Under the pieces are notes generated by a model. The model was given only the letters and a program-made list of their open reading frames with translations. It was not told the DNA's origin and did no database searches. From NCBI GenBank assembly GCA_030272155.1, contig CP126203.1:2170001-2234000 (forward strand): a DNA stretch of 64,000 bases. Direction: 5' to 3'. Positions within the stretch are counted from its first letter, which is position 1. Each line of letters begins with the position of its first letter. This document shows, piece by piece, positions 12,187 to 22,584 of the stretch. The stretch comes from Tetradesmus obliquus. Lineage: Eukaryota; Chlorophyta; Chlorophyceae; Sphaeropleales; Scenedesmaceae. The translations under genes were made by a program, and so were the position numbers.

Positions 12187-14935
12187 AGTGATGAGTATGA
12201 CTTGTCAGCGCTTGACAACGGCAACGAGACTGAAAGCATTGACGAGATCGCCCAGGAGGCAGCACACAAGCTTGCAGTAGACTCGAGTGACATTGCAGAG
12301 CACATCATTGCAGAGCATCAACATGATAACATGATTGATGAGGCAGCCGGCAAGCGCAAAAGCAGCAGCAAGGGCAGCAGCAATGGCAGCAGCAGCAGCG
12401 CATTTAGCGTCAGCTGGCCGCTGGGAAGCAAGAAAGAAGCCGGCAGCAGCAGCAGCAGCAGCAGGGGTGCGGCAGCGCAGCAGCAGGGCAAGGGTGACCA
12501 GCAGCAGCAAGCAGGCGGCAGCCAAGGCCGCAGCAAAAGCTCCACCAGCAGCAGCAGCAGCGGCGACAAGCAGGCAGCACGTAGCGGCGGCAAGCAAGGC
12601 AGCAGCGGCAGCAGCGGCGGCGGCTCCCGCGGCAGCAGCAGCAGCAGCAGCAGTGCGTCTTCGCGCCTGACTGGTGACACTGCCATAGGGCGTGTCGCTG
12701 AGAGCAAAACCGGAGTGGCTGTGGTGGTGCTGAAAAAGGGCAAGGCTCGGCTGTTTGAGGCTGGATCACCCATGGTGAGCCTGCGTGTGTTATGATCACA
12801 TAACAGTAACAACATAACAGTAACAACGTTGCTGAGGTTTCTGCCAGTTTGCCAGGTGCAGCCTGCAGCACATGCAGCTGGTGTGGAGTGCTTGTACTCC
12901 ATTCTATCCATGTTCTGCGTGTACTCCGCTGGCGGCAGGTGCACAGTGGCGCTGCTGACTCAACAACACATTTCAATCTGGCAGTAACATGCTCAGTAGC
13001 ATGCTTTCTAACTGTTGCACCTGGTATGCTGTGCGGCTGGCTGCAGGTGTACAGTGGCGCAGTCAATTCTGTGTTGGGCAGGCCTCCTCCTGCTGCTGGT
13101 GATGTGGTGGTGGTGGCAGGTCACACTTGCCTGTCGCTAATATGTTAGTAACACATCAGTAACTGTTAAGCCTGCTATGCTCTGCCGTCACCTGCAGGTG
13201 TACAGTGGCGCAGTCGACTCAGTGGTGGGCAGGCCTCCTCCTGCTGCTGGTGATGTGGTTGTAGTGGCGGATCACACTTGCCTGTCACCAATGTGTTACT
13301 AACATCTGTTGTGGGCAGGCCTCCTCCTGCAGCGGGTGATGTGGCGGTAATAGCGGATCACATTTGCCTGTCACTAATGTGTTACTAACACGTCCGTCAC
13401 TGTTACGCCTGCTATGCCCTGCCGTCACCTGCAGGTGTACAGTGGCGCAGTCGACTCTGTGGTGGGGCGGCCGCCTCCTGCTGCTGGTGATGTGGTGGTG
13501 GTGGCGGACCATAACATGACACCCATTGCTTGGGGAGTGTTCAACCCGGTGTCAATGTTCAGGGTCAGGTGGGTGCTGCTTGTGTTGTCAGCAGAAAAGG
13601 TGCAGCTGTCAGCCGCCGCCTACAGCAACCACTCCTCATGGTGGGAACGGCTGTCTGTTTCGCTCTTATTGGAGTCTAGGTGCGTAGCGCACGGCAGCAG
13701 CAGAGTCGTGCCAGCAGCAGGCAGGTGATGTGGTGGTAGTGGCGGACCATAACATGACCCCTATTGCTTGGGGCCCCCAACACGCCGGGCGTGTTCAACC
13801 CAGTGTCCATGTTCAGGGTCAGGTGGGTCTGCTTTTCGTGTCAGCAGAAAAGGTGCAGCTATCAGCAGCAGACAAAGAGATTGCTTGCTGCAAGTGCAGG
13901 CGACAGCGCTGGACGTCACACCTTCTTCACACGCACTTGCCTCACCCGCTGCCCCTGCTTCTCTCTCCCCCAACACCACCCACACACAAACCAGCCAACA
14001 GGATCCTGCAAGTGGAGTCTGAGGCACCTGCAGATGACAGCGCCGTGCTGGACATTCCAGCGCTTGTGGAGCTGCCGGTGCAGCAGGCAGTGGCGCCTAT
14101 GATTACACTTGTTCCACGTGCTGCCCCCTACCGTACTTCCCAACCTACAGGATCCTGCAGGTGGAATCCGAAGCTCTGGCGGACGACAGCGCAGTGCTGA
14201 GTGTAACATCTCACACTTCCGCAGTGCTGAGTGTAACATCTCACACTTCCGCTGTCCGCTTCTGCAATCTCCATCCAACCTACAGGATCCTGCTGGACAT
14301 GTCACTTCTTCTTCACATACAATGTCTCACTCGCCGTCCCCTGCTTGTGTCTTGCCCTTTCACACAAACCAAACAGGATCCTGCAGGTGGAGTCTGAGGC
14401 CCTGGCAGACGACAGCGCCGTGCTGGACATCCCCGCCCTAGTGGAGCTGCGGGTGCAGCAGGCAGTGGCGCCTGTGATTACAATTGTTTCACGCGCTGCC
14501 TCCTGCTGTACTCCCCAACCAACAGGACCCTGCAGGTGGAAGCGGCAGCTCTGGCAGGCGACAATGCAGTGCCAAGTGTAACATCTCACACTTCCGCCGT
14601 CCCCTGCTGCAATCTCCAACCAACAAACAGGATCCTGCAGGTGGAGTCTGAGGCACTTGCAGATGACAGCGCAGTGCTGGACGTCCCCGCCCTAGTGGAG
14701 CTGCGGGTGCAGCAGGCGGTGGCGCTGCGAGCCACACTCGGCCTGCCCAGCAAAACAACGGATGCGCTGCGGCTGCTGAACAGCGAAGGGGACAGGCTGT
14801 CAGGCGTGATTGCTGACATGCTGGGCGAGGTGGTGGTCGTGCAGGTGGGTGTTACTTGTTGTTACGCACTGAGGTCAATGTGAGGTGGTTACGCAAGTGG
14901 CGGCCCTGCTTCTTGCTGTTCTGCATGGTGTGCAG

Positions 14936-15000
<65 letters not shown>

Positions 15001-15402
15001 AACAGTGCAAAGTAGGCTGTCACGGAGCATCCTCCATCAGCACTGAACGCGCACCCGCAACTCATCAAGCACTGTCTGTCACTGCTGCTGCCTGCCCTGT
15101 CCCGTTATACCGTTCCCCTGCCTCCCCCAGTCCTGTGCAGCGTGGTCGGAGCGCTACCGCAGCGTCATTACAGAGTCTCTGCTGCGCCACACGCGCTGCA
15201 GCAGGGTGGTGTGGCGGCCAGCTGTCAGCATCCTCAAGGAGGAAGGCGTTGAATTTGAAACTCCAGAAGTTCAGGATGAAGTTCTCACCAGCACAGCTGA
15301 GAACTCACTGGGAAGCTCCCCCATGAGTTCCCAGTCTGAGGAAGTGACAGCAGCAGCAGCAGCAGGCATGCCAGCCGGCAGTGACTCTACAGGCGGCACA
15401 AC

Positions 15403-15438
<36 letters not shown>

Positions 15439-15886
15439 CAGGCACAGCCGCCGGGAGCAGATGCTTGCAGATGCTGTGCAGGTGCATGAAGCTGGTGTGA
15501 CCTTCCTCACCACACCGGAATCCGGCCAGAAGACAGGGTTTTACGCAGACCAGCGCCTAAACCGCGCATTCATTGCCAGCATGGCGGCTGGCAAGACTGT
15601 GTTAGATCTGTGCTGCTACTCTGGGGGATTTGGCATCATGGCGGCTGCTGCTGGTGCTGCTGCTGTCACTGGCGTGGACTCCTCTGCTGCTGCTGTGGAG
15701 CTGGCGACAGCTAATGCGGAGCTGAACGGGCTTAGTGACAGGTGGGTGTGTGAATACAATTTACAGTGGAGATTTCTGAAGCTGCTGCTGTAGTGTGATG
15801 CTGCAGTGGAGCTGGTTACAGGTAATGCGGAGCTGAACGGGCTTGACGACAGGTGAGCGTTTTGGTAAAGTTACAGATTGCACTTC

Positions 15887-15941
<55 letters not shown>

Positions 15942-16017
15942 AGTGAGGTGCTGCTGCCAGCATGATGACATGAAGGCAGCTTGCCTGCACACACCCCTGA
16001 CCAAGCCAATGCTCAGC

Positions 16018-16056
<39 letters not shown>

Positions 16057-16309
16057 GCAGGTGCTGCTTTGTGCGTGATGACGTGGCCACCTTCCTGCGT
16101 GCTGACCAGTGCTGGGAAAAAACTCTTGCACACCTGTCAAAGCCAATGCTCATCGCTGCTGCTGCGGTCGTCCCTGTTGCTGCTGCTGCTGCCGCTGCCG
16201 CAGGTGCTGCTTTGTGCGTGATGACGTGGCCACCTTCCTGCGTGCTGCACTGGAGATAGCCTCTTGCACACCATAAAGCCAATGCACATCGATGCTGCTG
16301 CGGTCACCC

Positions 16310-16349
<40 letters not shown>

Positions 16350-17748
16350 AGGTGCTGCTTTGTGCGTGATGATGTGGCCACCTTCCTGCGTGCTGCGCTG
16401 GAGGCTGGCCAGGGCTGGGACATTGTCATCCTGGACCCCCCCAAGCTGGCACCCAACAGGTGCGGCTGCGTGTTATGTTATATGTTACTTTGTTATGTTT
16501 CATAATTGTTGCAACTTTGCAGTGCTGGAGGCTGGCCAGGGTTGGGACACTGTCATCCTGGACCCGCCCAATCTGGCACCCAACAGGTGCAGCTTGAGGC
16601 GGTTTGTCAAGCATCATGTGTGCACAATCCGGAATCTGTCAGAATTCCTCGACGATTGTCAAACTCCTGATGGATGTATCTAGCAGATGCTGCAGGTCTT
16701 TGCTGCTGCGCGCAAGCCACAAGTACCGCCGCCTCAACGCCAGCTGGCACCCTCTGACGTAATTTGCAGCGCATCTGCTATCTCAAATCACTGATCACAC
16801 GTTGTCACATTTGTTGACGTTGCAGGAATTCGCTGCCCCGCGCCAGCCACAAGTACCGCCGCCTGAACGCGCTGGCGCTGGGTGTGGTGCGTAGCGGCGG
16901 CCTGCTGATGACCTGCAGCTGCAGCGGGGCCATGACACAGAGCGGAGGGCTGGCAAAAATTGTGACGGATGCGGCTGGCGAGGCGGAGCGGCAGGTGCGT
17001 GCCTGAGGTATCTTACACAGTATGTGTGTTGTAATGTGTCTCACTTGGTTGCAATGTGTCTCCACTCGTGCTCAGCCCGTGTGTTATGGAGGTAGTGGTG
17101 TGTTGCCTGTGGTGGCTGGGGCCTACTGACGACCTGCAGCTGCTCTGGCGCCATGACGCAGAGTGGAGGGCTGGCCAAGGTTGTCACAGATGCAGCAGGA
17201 GAGGCGGAGCGGCAGGTGCGTGCCTGGATTCTATTGTGCAGTAGTTGTTTCAGTTTGTTGCTGCACTTGCGCTCAGCAGGAGTGTGTTTTGGGGGTGGTG
17301 GCCTGCTGTATGTTGTGTGTTGGGGCCTGCTCATGACCTGCAGCTGCAGCGGGGCCATGACACAGAGCGGAGGGCCTGGCCAAGGTGGTCACAGATGCGG
17401 CAGGAGAGGCGGAGCGGCAGGTGGGTCAGGCGGTCTGCTGTGTTATGGATTGTATTAGTCTTACGTGGTTACTTGTGGGAAGCGCATGCCTGTGAAAGGG
17501 TTGCACAGTGTAACGTTGAACCAGCTGCAGAACAGGGGCTTGTCCGAGACTGAATTTGTTGTGGAGGTGCGGTTGCCTGCCCAGCACTTAGCGTGCATGC
17601 CGGCACTTGCAGTGAACATTGGTCACAGCCACCTGACTTGTCCTGTTGGCGGCGTCTCCATCCTGAGCTGGCTCATGTCGAGTGAGGGTCGTTGGCTGGA
17701 CCTACTTGTGACTGGTGCCTGCCTCTACTATAATAGCTCCAACCTGGC

Positions 17749-17798
<50 letters not shown>

Positions 17799-17902
17799 AG
17801 GTGACGCTGCTGGCCAAGTCGGGCGCAGCGCCCGACCACCCGCTGCACCCTGCCTACCCTGAGGGGGAGTACCTCACCGCGCTGACCTACAGGGTGGTGT
17901 GA
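11168..17902 (+). CDS. RlmI-like SAM-dependent RNA methyltransferase
   Basis: Nine exons: 11168-11352, 11659-11850, 12189-12774, 13435-13568, 14631-14844, 15131-15741, 16352-16459, 16826-16994, 17801-17902. They total 2,301 nt (766 residues) and close in frame. The N-terminus ([17 protein letters not shown]) looks like a mitochondrial or plastid leader. A Ser/Gln-rich linker follows, then a PUA-like domain ([19 protein letters not shown]) and the Rossmann methyltransferase. SAM motif I is [10 protein letters not shown] in exon 6, the DPPKLAPN motif ends exon 7, the catalytic-type TCSCSG is in exon 8, and the ending [16 protein letters not shown] matches the C-terminus of bacterial RlmI (COG1092), which makes m5C in 23S rRNA. 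An organellar rRNA target is inference. A poly-Gln insert sits at 15410-15437. Exons 4 to 8 are each flanked by partial tandem copies. Confidence 0.88.
12128..12188 (+). repeat. (CTG)n tract ending in acceptor of exon 3
   Basis: CTG run ending CTGCAG directly before exon 3 of the methyltransferase gene (12189). Confidence 0.85.
12940..13790 (+). repeat. Tandem copies of PUA exon (exon 4)
   Basis: The acceptor plus 5' part of exon 4 (CTGCAG then GTGTACAGTGGCGCAGTC) occurs at about 13047, 13198 and 13435, with a diverged copy near 12940. Internal copies start near 13310 and 13725. The intronic text after each copy (CACTTGCCTGTC.. then AATGTGTTA) is shared too, so whole segments of about 110-240 bp were duplicated. 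Only the 13435 copy leads to a full exon with donor AG/GTGGGT. Confidence 0.85.
14002..14740 (+). repeat. Tandem copies of exon 5 edge
   Basis: The acceptor and first part of exon 5 (AGGATCCTGCAGGTGGAGTC) recur at about 14008, 14150, 14382, 14525 and 14630. Long copies at 14008 and 14382 match to the codons for QQAV and then run into shared intron text (TGATTACA.TTGTT). The copies near 14150, 14284 and 14525 are short. A 27-bp unit, TAACATCTCACACTTCCGC with flank, is also repeated near 14203-14250 and 14580. Confidence 0.8.
14937..14998 (+). repeat. (CTG)n tract in methyltransferase intron 5
   Basis: About 20 CTG units in the sense orientation within the intron 14845-15130. Confidence 0.85.
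15790..17425 (+). repeat. Copies of exon 6, 7 and 8 edges with splice sites
   Basis: The 3' end of exon 6 with its donor is repeated at about 15795-15857. Exon 7 has two 5'-part copies with acceptors (about 16060-16112 and 16202-16257), one full copy (16352-16459) and one 3'-part copy with donor (about 16525-16590). Exon 8 has a 5'-part copy near 16697-16750, the full copy at 16826-16994, and two 3'-part copies with donors at about 17125-17216 and 17330-17420. Three CTG runs (15888-15940, about 16019-16056 and 16310-16351) separate the copies. Confidence 0.8.
17752..17800 (+). repeat. (CTG)n tract ending in acceptor of exon 9
   Basis: CTG run ending CTGCAG, directly abutting the last exon of the methyltransferase gene. 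Confidence 0.85.
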
Positions 17903-18661
17903 TGATGTGTTACAATGTTGTACGGCAAGGAGGGTGGCAACAGCGGATGCAATCACCGCCAGTAGCAGCAGCGGATGCAGCAGTAGGTGTGCTAGCGCGG
18001 CGTTCATGAATCTTGAAGTTGGCGCAATTGGCTGGCTGTTGTGTACATGTACACAGTGGGCTGCCGCAGGTGCAGCGGGGCTTGCGGCATTGACCCAGGG
18101 TGCATGACGTGATGTTCATCCGTGTGGCATGATATTGGAACTGCGTCATGTTACCAGCCATTTTGGGTTGTGTGTATGCGCTGTTTACCGTGTTAAATGC
18201 GTCAGCGTGTTAATTTTGTTGCTGCTAAAGCAGTGACATCTGGAGTGCCATTGCTGTCTACCATCAGAAATTATTGTCCAAATCAACAAGCAGGATGAGT
18301 CAAGGGATGCTGCACTGCGCTGATAAGGCCAGGGAGCTAGTTTTGACGCATTGTCAACAACTAAGTATTATCAAATGTCGTTACATCAGTGTGCTAACGT
18401 CCAACGTTGCTACACCCATATGCTGGGATGTAAGATGCAGCCTGAACTATATCATGCATAGATGAGATCTTCACCATCAACAGCCTGCCAGGCAGTCGAA
18501 TGAACAGCCACCACTAGCTAGGCAGTGTTGTACAGTGTCCTGTGGACTTGCACACTGGCCAACACTGTACGTGCACAGTGCAGTACTGAGCAGTACACAC
18601 CTCAAGCACTCCCCTCATTCCCAGCGCAAACACACAATCTGCCAACACACGCACGCATTCG
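17903..18661. other. Convergent intergenic region
   Basis: Lies between the stops of the methyltransferase (+) and the EgtB-like gene (-), so it holds two 3' UTRs. More A+T-rich than its surroundings and without triplet runs. No gene is supported. Confidence 0.55.
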
Positions 18662-18950
18662 TCACACGCTCCTGCAGAGCCTGAACTTGGCAAACACGTG
18701 CTGCTGCCCAGCCTGGTACCAGTTCCGGAAGCTGCCCCTGCTTGCAATGGCCCCCAGGGTGGCCCAGCTGGCCCCAAGCAGCACCCGATGCTTGCCGTCA
18801 AAAAAGTCAGCCGAGTACTCTGGGTACCTTGGGTGGGGTTCGAACCCAGGATGTGCCTCAAAAGCAGTGCTGCTCCACTCCCAGCCATTGCCGGTGAGCT
18901 GGGACAGCAGAGGAGGGGCTTCGGCGTGCAGCTGCATTGCAGGGCCATGG

Positions 18951-18990
<40 letters not shown>

Positions 18991-19072
18991 AGCAATGAAG
19001 CATTGGTGGCTGCAGCTGCACCTCCACTGGATGCCACACCTGGAAGTCGACTGCCGCTATGCTGCCTGCAGC

Positions 19073-19131
<59 letters not shown>

Positions 19132-19990
19132 TGTTGCTGTCATCGGCATGCGGACCTGCCTCAAATGTTTTGTACTGCCTAACCATGTCATTGTACTGCC
19201 TAGCCACATCATCATTGTACTGCCTAGCCATGCCATCATTGTACTGCCTAGACGTGCCATCAGTGTACTGCCTAGCCACATCAGCATTGTACTGCCTACC
19301 CACGTCAGCATTGTACTGCCTAGCCACATCATCATTGTACTGCCTAGCCAGCAGCAGCTCCCCCTCAGTGGGAAGCCTGCAGCTGCCTCCATCCCACCAA
19401 GCAGCATATGCGTCCGCCTGCAAGGCACTACAGTACACCGGCCATAGCCCTGCTGCACCAACATGCACAGGGCCAAACACACTCTTCACTGACACCAGCT
19501 GCTGCAGCGCCTCAAAGAGCTGCTGCTGCGAACCACTGCTGCTGCTGCTGCCATCTGCAGTCGTGTGCGCATTGCTTTCAGCGTCCTGCACTGCAGCTGC
19601 TGCCGCTGGCACTGCTGCATTTCTGTGCGCAGCAGCAGGGTTGAGCTGCAGCGACAGCGGCAGCAGCCCCTGCAGCGACCCTCCATCGCACAGCAGCTGC
19701 AGCACCCTCTCGCTGCTGCTGCTGCCGCTGCTGCTGCTGCTGCTGCTGGTGGTTTTGCTGCTGCCGCTGCCATCAGCAGATTCACTCAGCAAGTCATCTG
19801 GTGCTGCTGCTGCTGCTGCTGCTGCCAGCTTGTGTGCCAAGAACCACAGATACTCAAGCACACACACGGGCCTGTGCTGCATGGCAGAGCCTGCAACATC
19901 TGCAGTGCGAGCTGGCGTCTCATTGTCCCAGCCAAAGCGCAGCAATTGCCTGGGCTCCTGTGCTGCAGCCTGTGCTCTTCGTGTGGCTGC

Positions 19991-20021
<31 letters not shown>

Positions 20022-20445
20022 CCTGTTGGGCTGAAGCCCAGGGTCACCTTGTCAGCTGGCAGCTGCACCATGTGTGCCGCAGGCGGCCGTGGCATCACTG
20101 CATTGAGTGCAGAGCCGCCTTCTTGAGCGGCTGCTTTACCATTGCTGCTGCTGCTGCCAGTGTTGCCAGCCACTGCGGCAGCATCAGCAGCAGCGGCAGC
20201 AGCAGCGGGTGCCTGCTGCTTCATTATGGCAGCAGCTGGTGGTGCTTTGGTGCGCTCATACTGCACCAGCATGTACAGCAGTGTCTCAAGGTGCATGGCC
20301 TCATGCTCATAGCACAGCCACAGCACATGCTGCAGCTTGCTGGACATGGCCGCAACTGCAGCAGATCCCGCTGCCTCTGCTGCTGCTGCTGCTGAGGTGC
20401 TGCCACCCGTTGTGCCATGCTTGGTCTCTGCTGTAGCAGATGCCA

Positions 20446-20478
<33 letters not shown>

Positions 20479-21279
20479 AGCTGCTGTGCTGTGCATACAG
20501 CTGGGCAATGCGCTGCCTCACGCAGTCCCTGTACTGCAGGATGTGCGGCAGCTCAGGCCACTGCTCGGGCACTGGAGAGTGTGCATGGCCTGCAGGACAC
20601 ACACAGCAGCAGGGCACAGCAGGTCAAAACATGACACCGAACAGGCCTTTTACCCTTGAAGGATCCCTGCCTGAAAGATTGTGCATCACAGCTGGGTCCT
20701 ATGCCATCCTCTGTCAGCAGAGTGTGCAGTCCTGTCACAGGGGTTAACACAGGTGATGGTCACACGCAGCATCAGCCAGCGAATTGAACAATGCACTACA
20801 TCGTAAACTTTACCACGGCTGTCATCAACAAGCTGATAATGCACGACCAGAGCAACCTCTAGCACACTAAAAACACGAGCTTTGTTGATGGCGCAGCACT
20901 CGCATTTGGAGGGATCGTCAAGGTCAGGATCAATGCCCCTGGCAAACGTAACGGCAAAGCCCTGGGGTTCAGTCAAGTCCTGCCCCAAAACCCTCGCCAG
21001 GCGCGCATCAGTGAAGGCTGGCAGATGGCCAAGGTAGAATATGAAGGGGTGCCTCAGTGCCAGTGGCTGAGCAGCATGGGAGCCTGGGGGCAGCATGTCC
21101 AGGGTGACAGTGTCCCACAGCTGCCACAAGCGCTGCCATTCGCTGTATGTAGGAGCTGGGGAGCCGCCTTCAGCAGGACAGCGTGTTGCAGCTTGCTGCT
21201 GGTTGGTCAGGGGTGCAGTCTGCGGAGCAGCTGGCATTCCAGCACAGACGCTGCTGCTGCTGTAGTGGGCAACCGTTGC

Positions 21280-21312
<33 letters not shown>

Positions 21313-21429
21313 ATGGTATGCTTTACATCTGCAGCTCCGTCTACACTGATTCAAAGCAACTTTGTTCGCCATGCCTGAAGCCCTGTCGGCTTCGATAAAG
21401 CGACATGAGCGTTGAAGGTAAAGGGCCAT
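18662..21429 (-). CDS. EgtB-like ergothioneine sulfoxide synthase
   Basis: Two exons, 21429-20877 and 20589-18662, give 826 residues in frame. The N-terminal DinB-like part has TYSEWQRLWQLWDTVTLDML, FYLGHLPAFTDARLAR and FARGIDPDLDDPSKC, close to the EgtB half of fungal Egt1. HEAMHLE near residue 280 supplies the His-x3-His iron motif. The C-terminus is an FGE-sulfatase fold ending NGWEWSSTAFEAHPGFEPHP, DFFDGKHRVLLGASWAT and RGSFRNWYQ. The enzyme family joins cysteine (or gamma-Glu-Cys) to hercynine using iron and oxygen in ergothioneine synthesis. The hercynine-forming methyltransferase half found in fungal Egt1 is absent, and none lies nearby. Poly-Ser, poly-Ala and poly-Gln inserts and an octapeptide array enlarge it. 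The donor at 20876 is GTGTTT, chosen because it restores the HAHSPVP join. Confidence 0.85.
18952..18987 (+). repeat. (CTG)n tract in EgtB-like exon
   Basis: CAG on the sense strand, coding poly-Gln within exon 2. A second sense-strand run, AGC (poly-Ser), lies at 19074-19129. Confidence 0.8.
19158..19355 (-). repeat. 24-bp x8 array coding RQYNDDVA
   Basis: Eight in-frame copies of a 24-bp unit coding ARQYNDDV, ARQYNADV, GRQYNADV, ARQYTDGT, SRQYNDGM and similar, inside the FGE domain just after LPTEGELLLARQ. Copies differ by single substitutions, mostly non-silent. Confidence 0.92.
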
Positions 21430-22584
21430 GGTACTGCTTTAGTATGAGAGCAGGGCCTGTCGGATCCACCACATATCCGGGAGAAACCAATAAGGAACTG
21501 CAGTGTTGCAATAGCTTTACGCAAGGTTTCTGGCACCTCGCAGCAGCTTCGACATGATCTGATTACCTTGGAGCACCTTCAATCGCTGCGTCATGTCTGT
21601 CGTGTGGACATTGATTCCGTTGTTGAAGAAAGCATCATTGCATATAGTTGTTAAATTCATCGACATAAACATGCAGGTAGCAAAAGAACATGCACTGCTG
21701 CTCTGGAAGCCACGGCAGCAGATCAACCAGGCTGGCAGGTCACCTGCCGATGATGACCCAGCCTGGGGGGGGGCTGTTGACATAGAGTTTGCTGTGCCAG
21801 GGGCAGAGTGACGATCCAGCACAAGCACAAGATGGATCTTGTCATTTGATCCCTGTCCTTCAAGTGCCTGCCATTCAGGCGCTCCCAACCCCCACACAAT
21901 GTGGTTGCAATCCCTGCTGCATGATTGCAGCTGTGCACAAGCTATCCTGCACCCAGCAGCAACACACGCTATGAACTCCACCATCACCCAGCGCCAGTTC
22001 TGCGTTTGATTCAAACAGCTGACTACTAGCTTGACTCTTAGTTGCCAGCAATGTGCCAGCAAACAATGAAATGCCTTGCCTGTACGCCGCACATACTGGA
22101 CGACATGCATGTCTCAGCAAATCAGGTCCATACAACGATCTGTCTGCGCGGAAAGCTTGACGTCAGCACCTGCTTACGGCGAGGCTGATGGAAAGCCAGC
22201 CAATGCATCCAACGTGCAATGGAGCCGTTGTCACCATCCAACATCTGTATGTTCGTCTACCAGATTAAGAAGAGAGCCACGTATGCACATGCTGCCCATA
22301 AGGGGCAAGCGCCGTGCACATCACATCCAACGCTGCATTGTTTTTGATTTGTGTACGCTGTGTAGACGTCCCAGCCCAGGTAGTTCCAGACATGCCAAGG
22401 TGCATGCAAACGTACAAACTGGTCTTATGAGAAGCATTCCGCATGCCACATTTTCCGTTTATTGACCCCCGCACGGGCCGTGATACCCCCTCCCCTCAAC
22501 CAGTAGCTGGCACTCCAGCATAGCTCTAGCTCACGCACCACTGCCCCTGTGCAGTGCTAATACCCCATTGCTGCAAAAGCACAC
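21430..22584. other. Intergenic, 5' flank of EgtB-like gene
   Basis: Between the EgtB-like start and the CLC stop, both minus strand. An open frame of 197 codons at 22110-21517 has no recognisable protein features and I do not call it. A G-run (GGGGGGG) sits near 21767. Confidence 0.5.

Noticed and set aside
18837-18847. tRNA T-arm-like GGTTCGAACCC
   Set aside because: It lies inside the conserved HPGFEPHP codons of the EgtB-like exon, and no acceptor, D or anticodon arms fit around it.
19158-19355. CRISPR-like regular direct repeats
   Set aside because: Units are contiguous without unique spacers and read in frame as a peptide repeat in a eukaryotic gene.
21517-22110. 197-codon minus-strand frame upstream of the EgtB-like gene
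   Set aside because: No recognisable motif, composition typical of noncoding sequence, and no splice link to the EgtB-like exon that would be needed to extend it.
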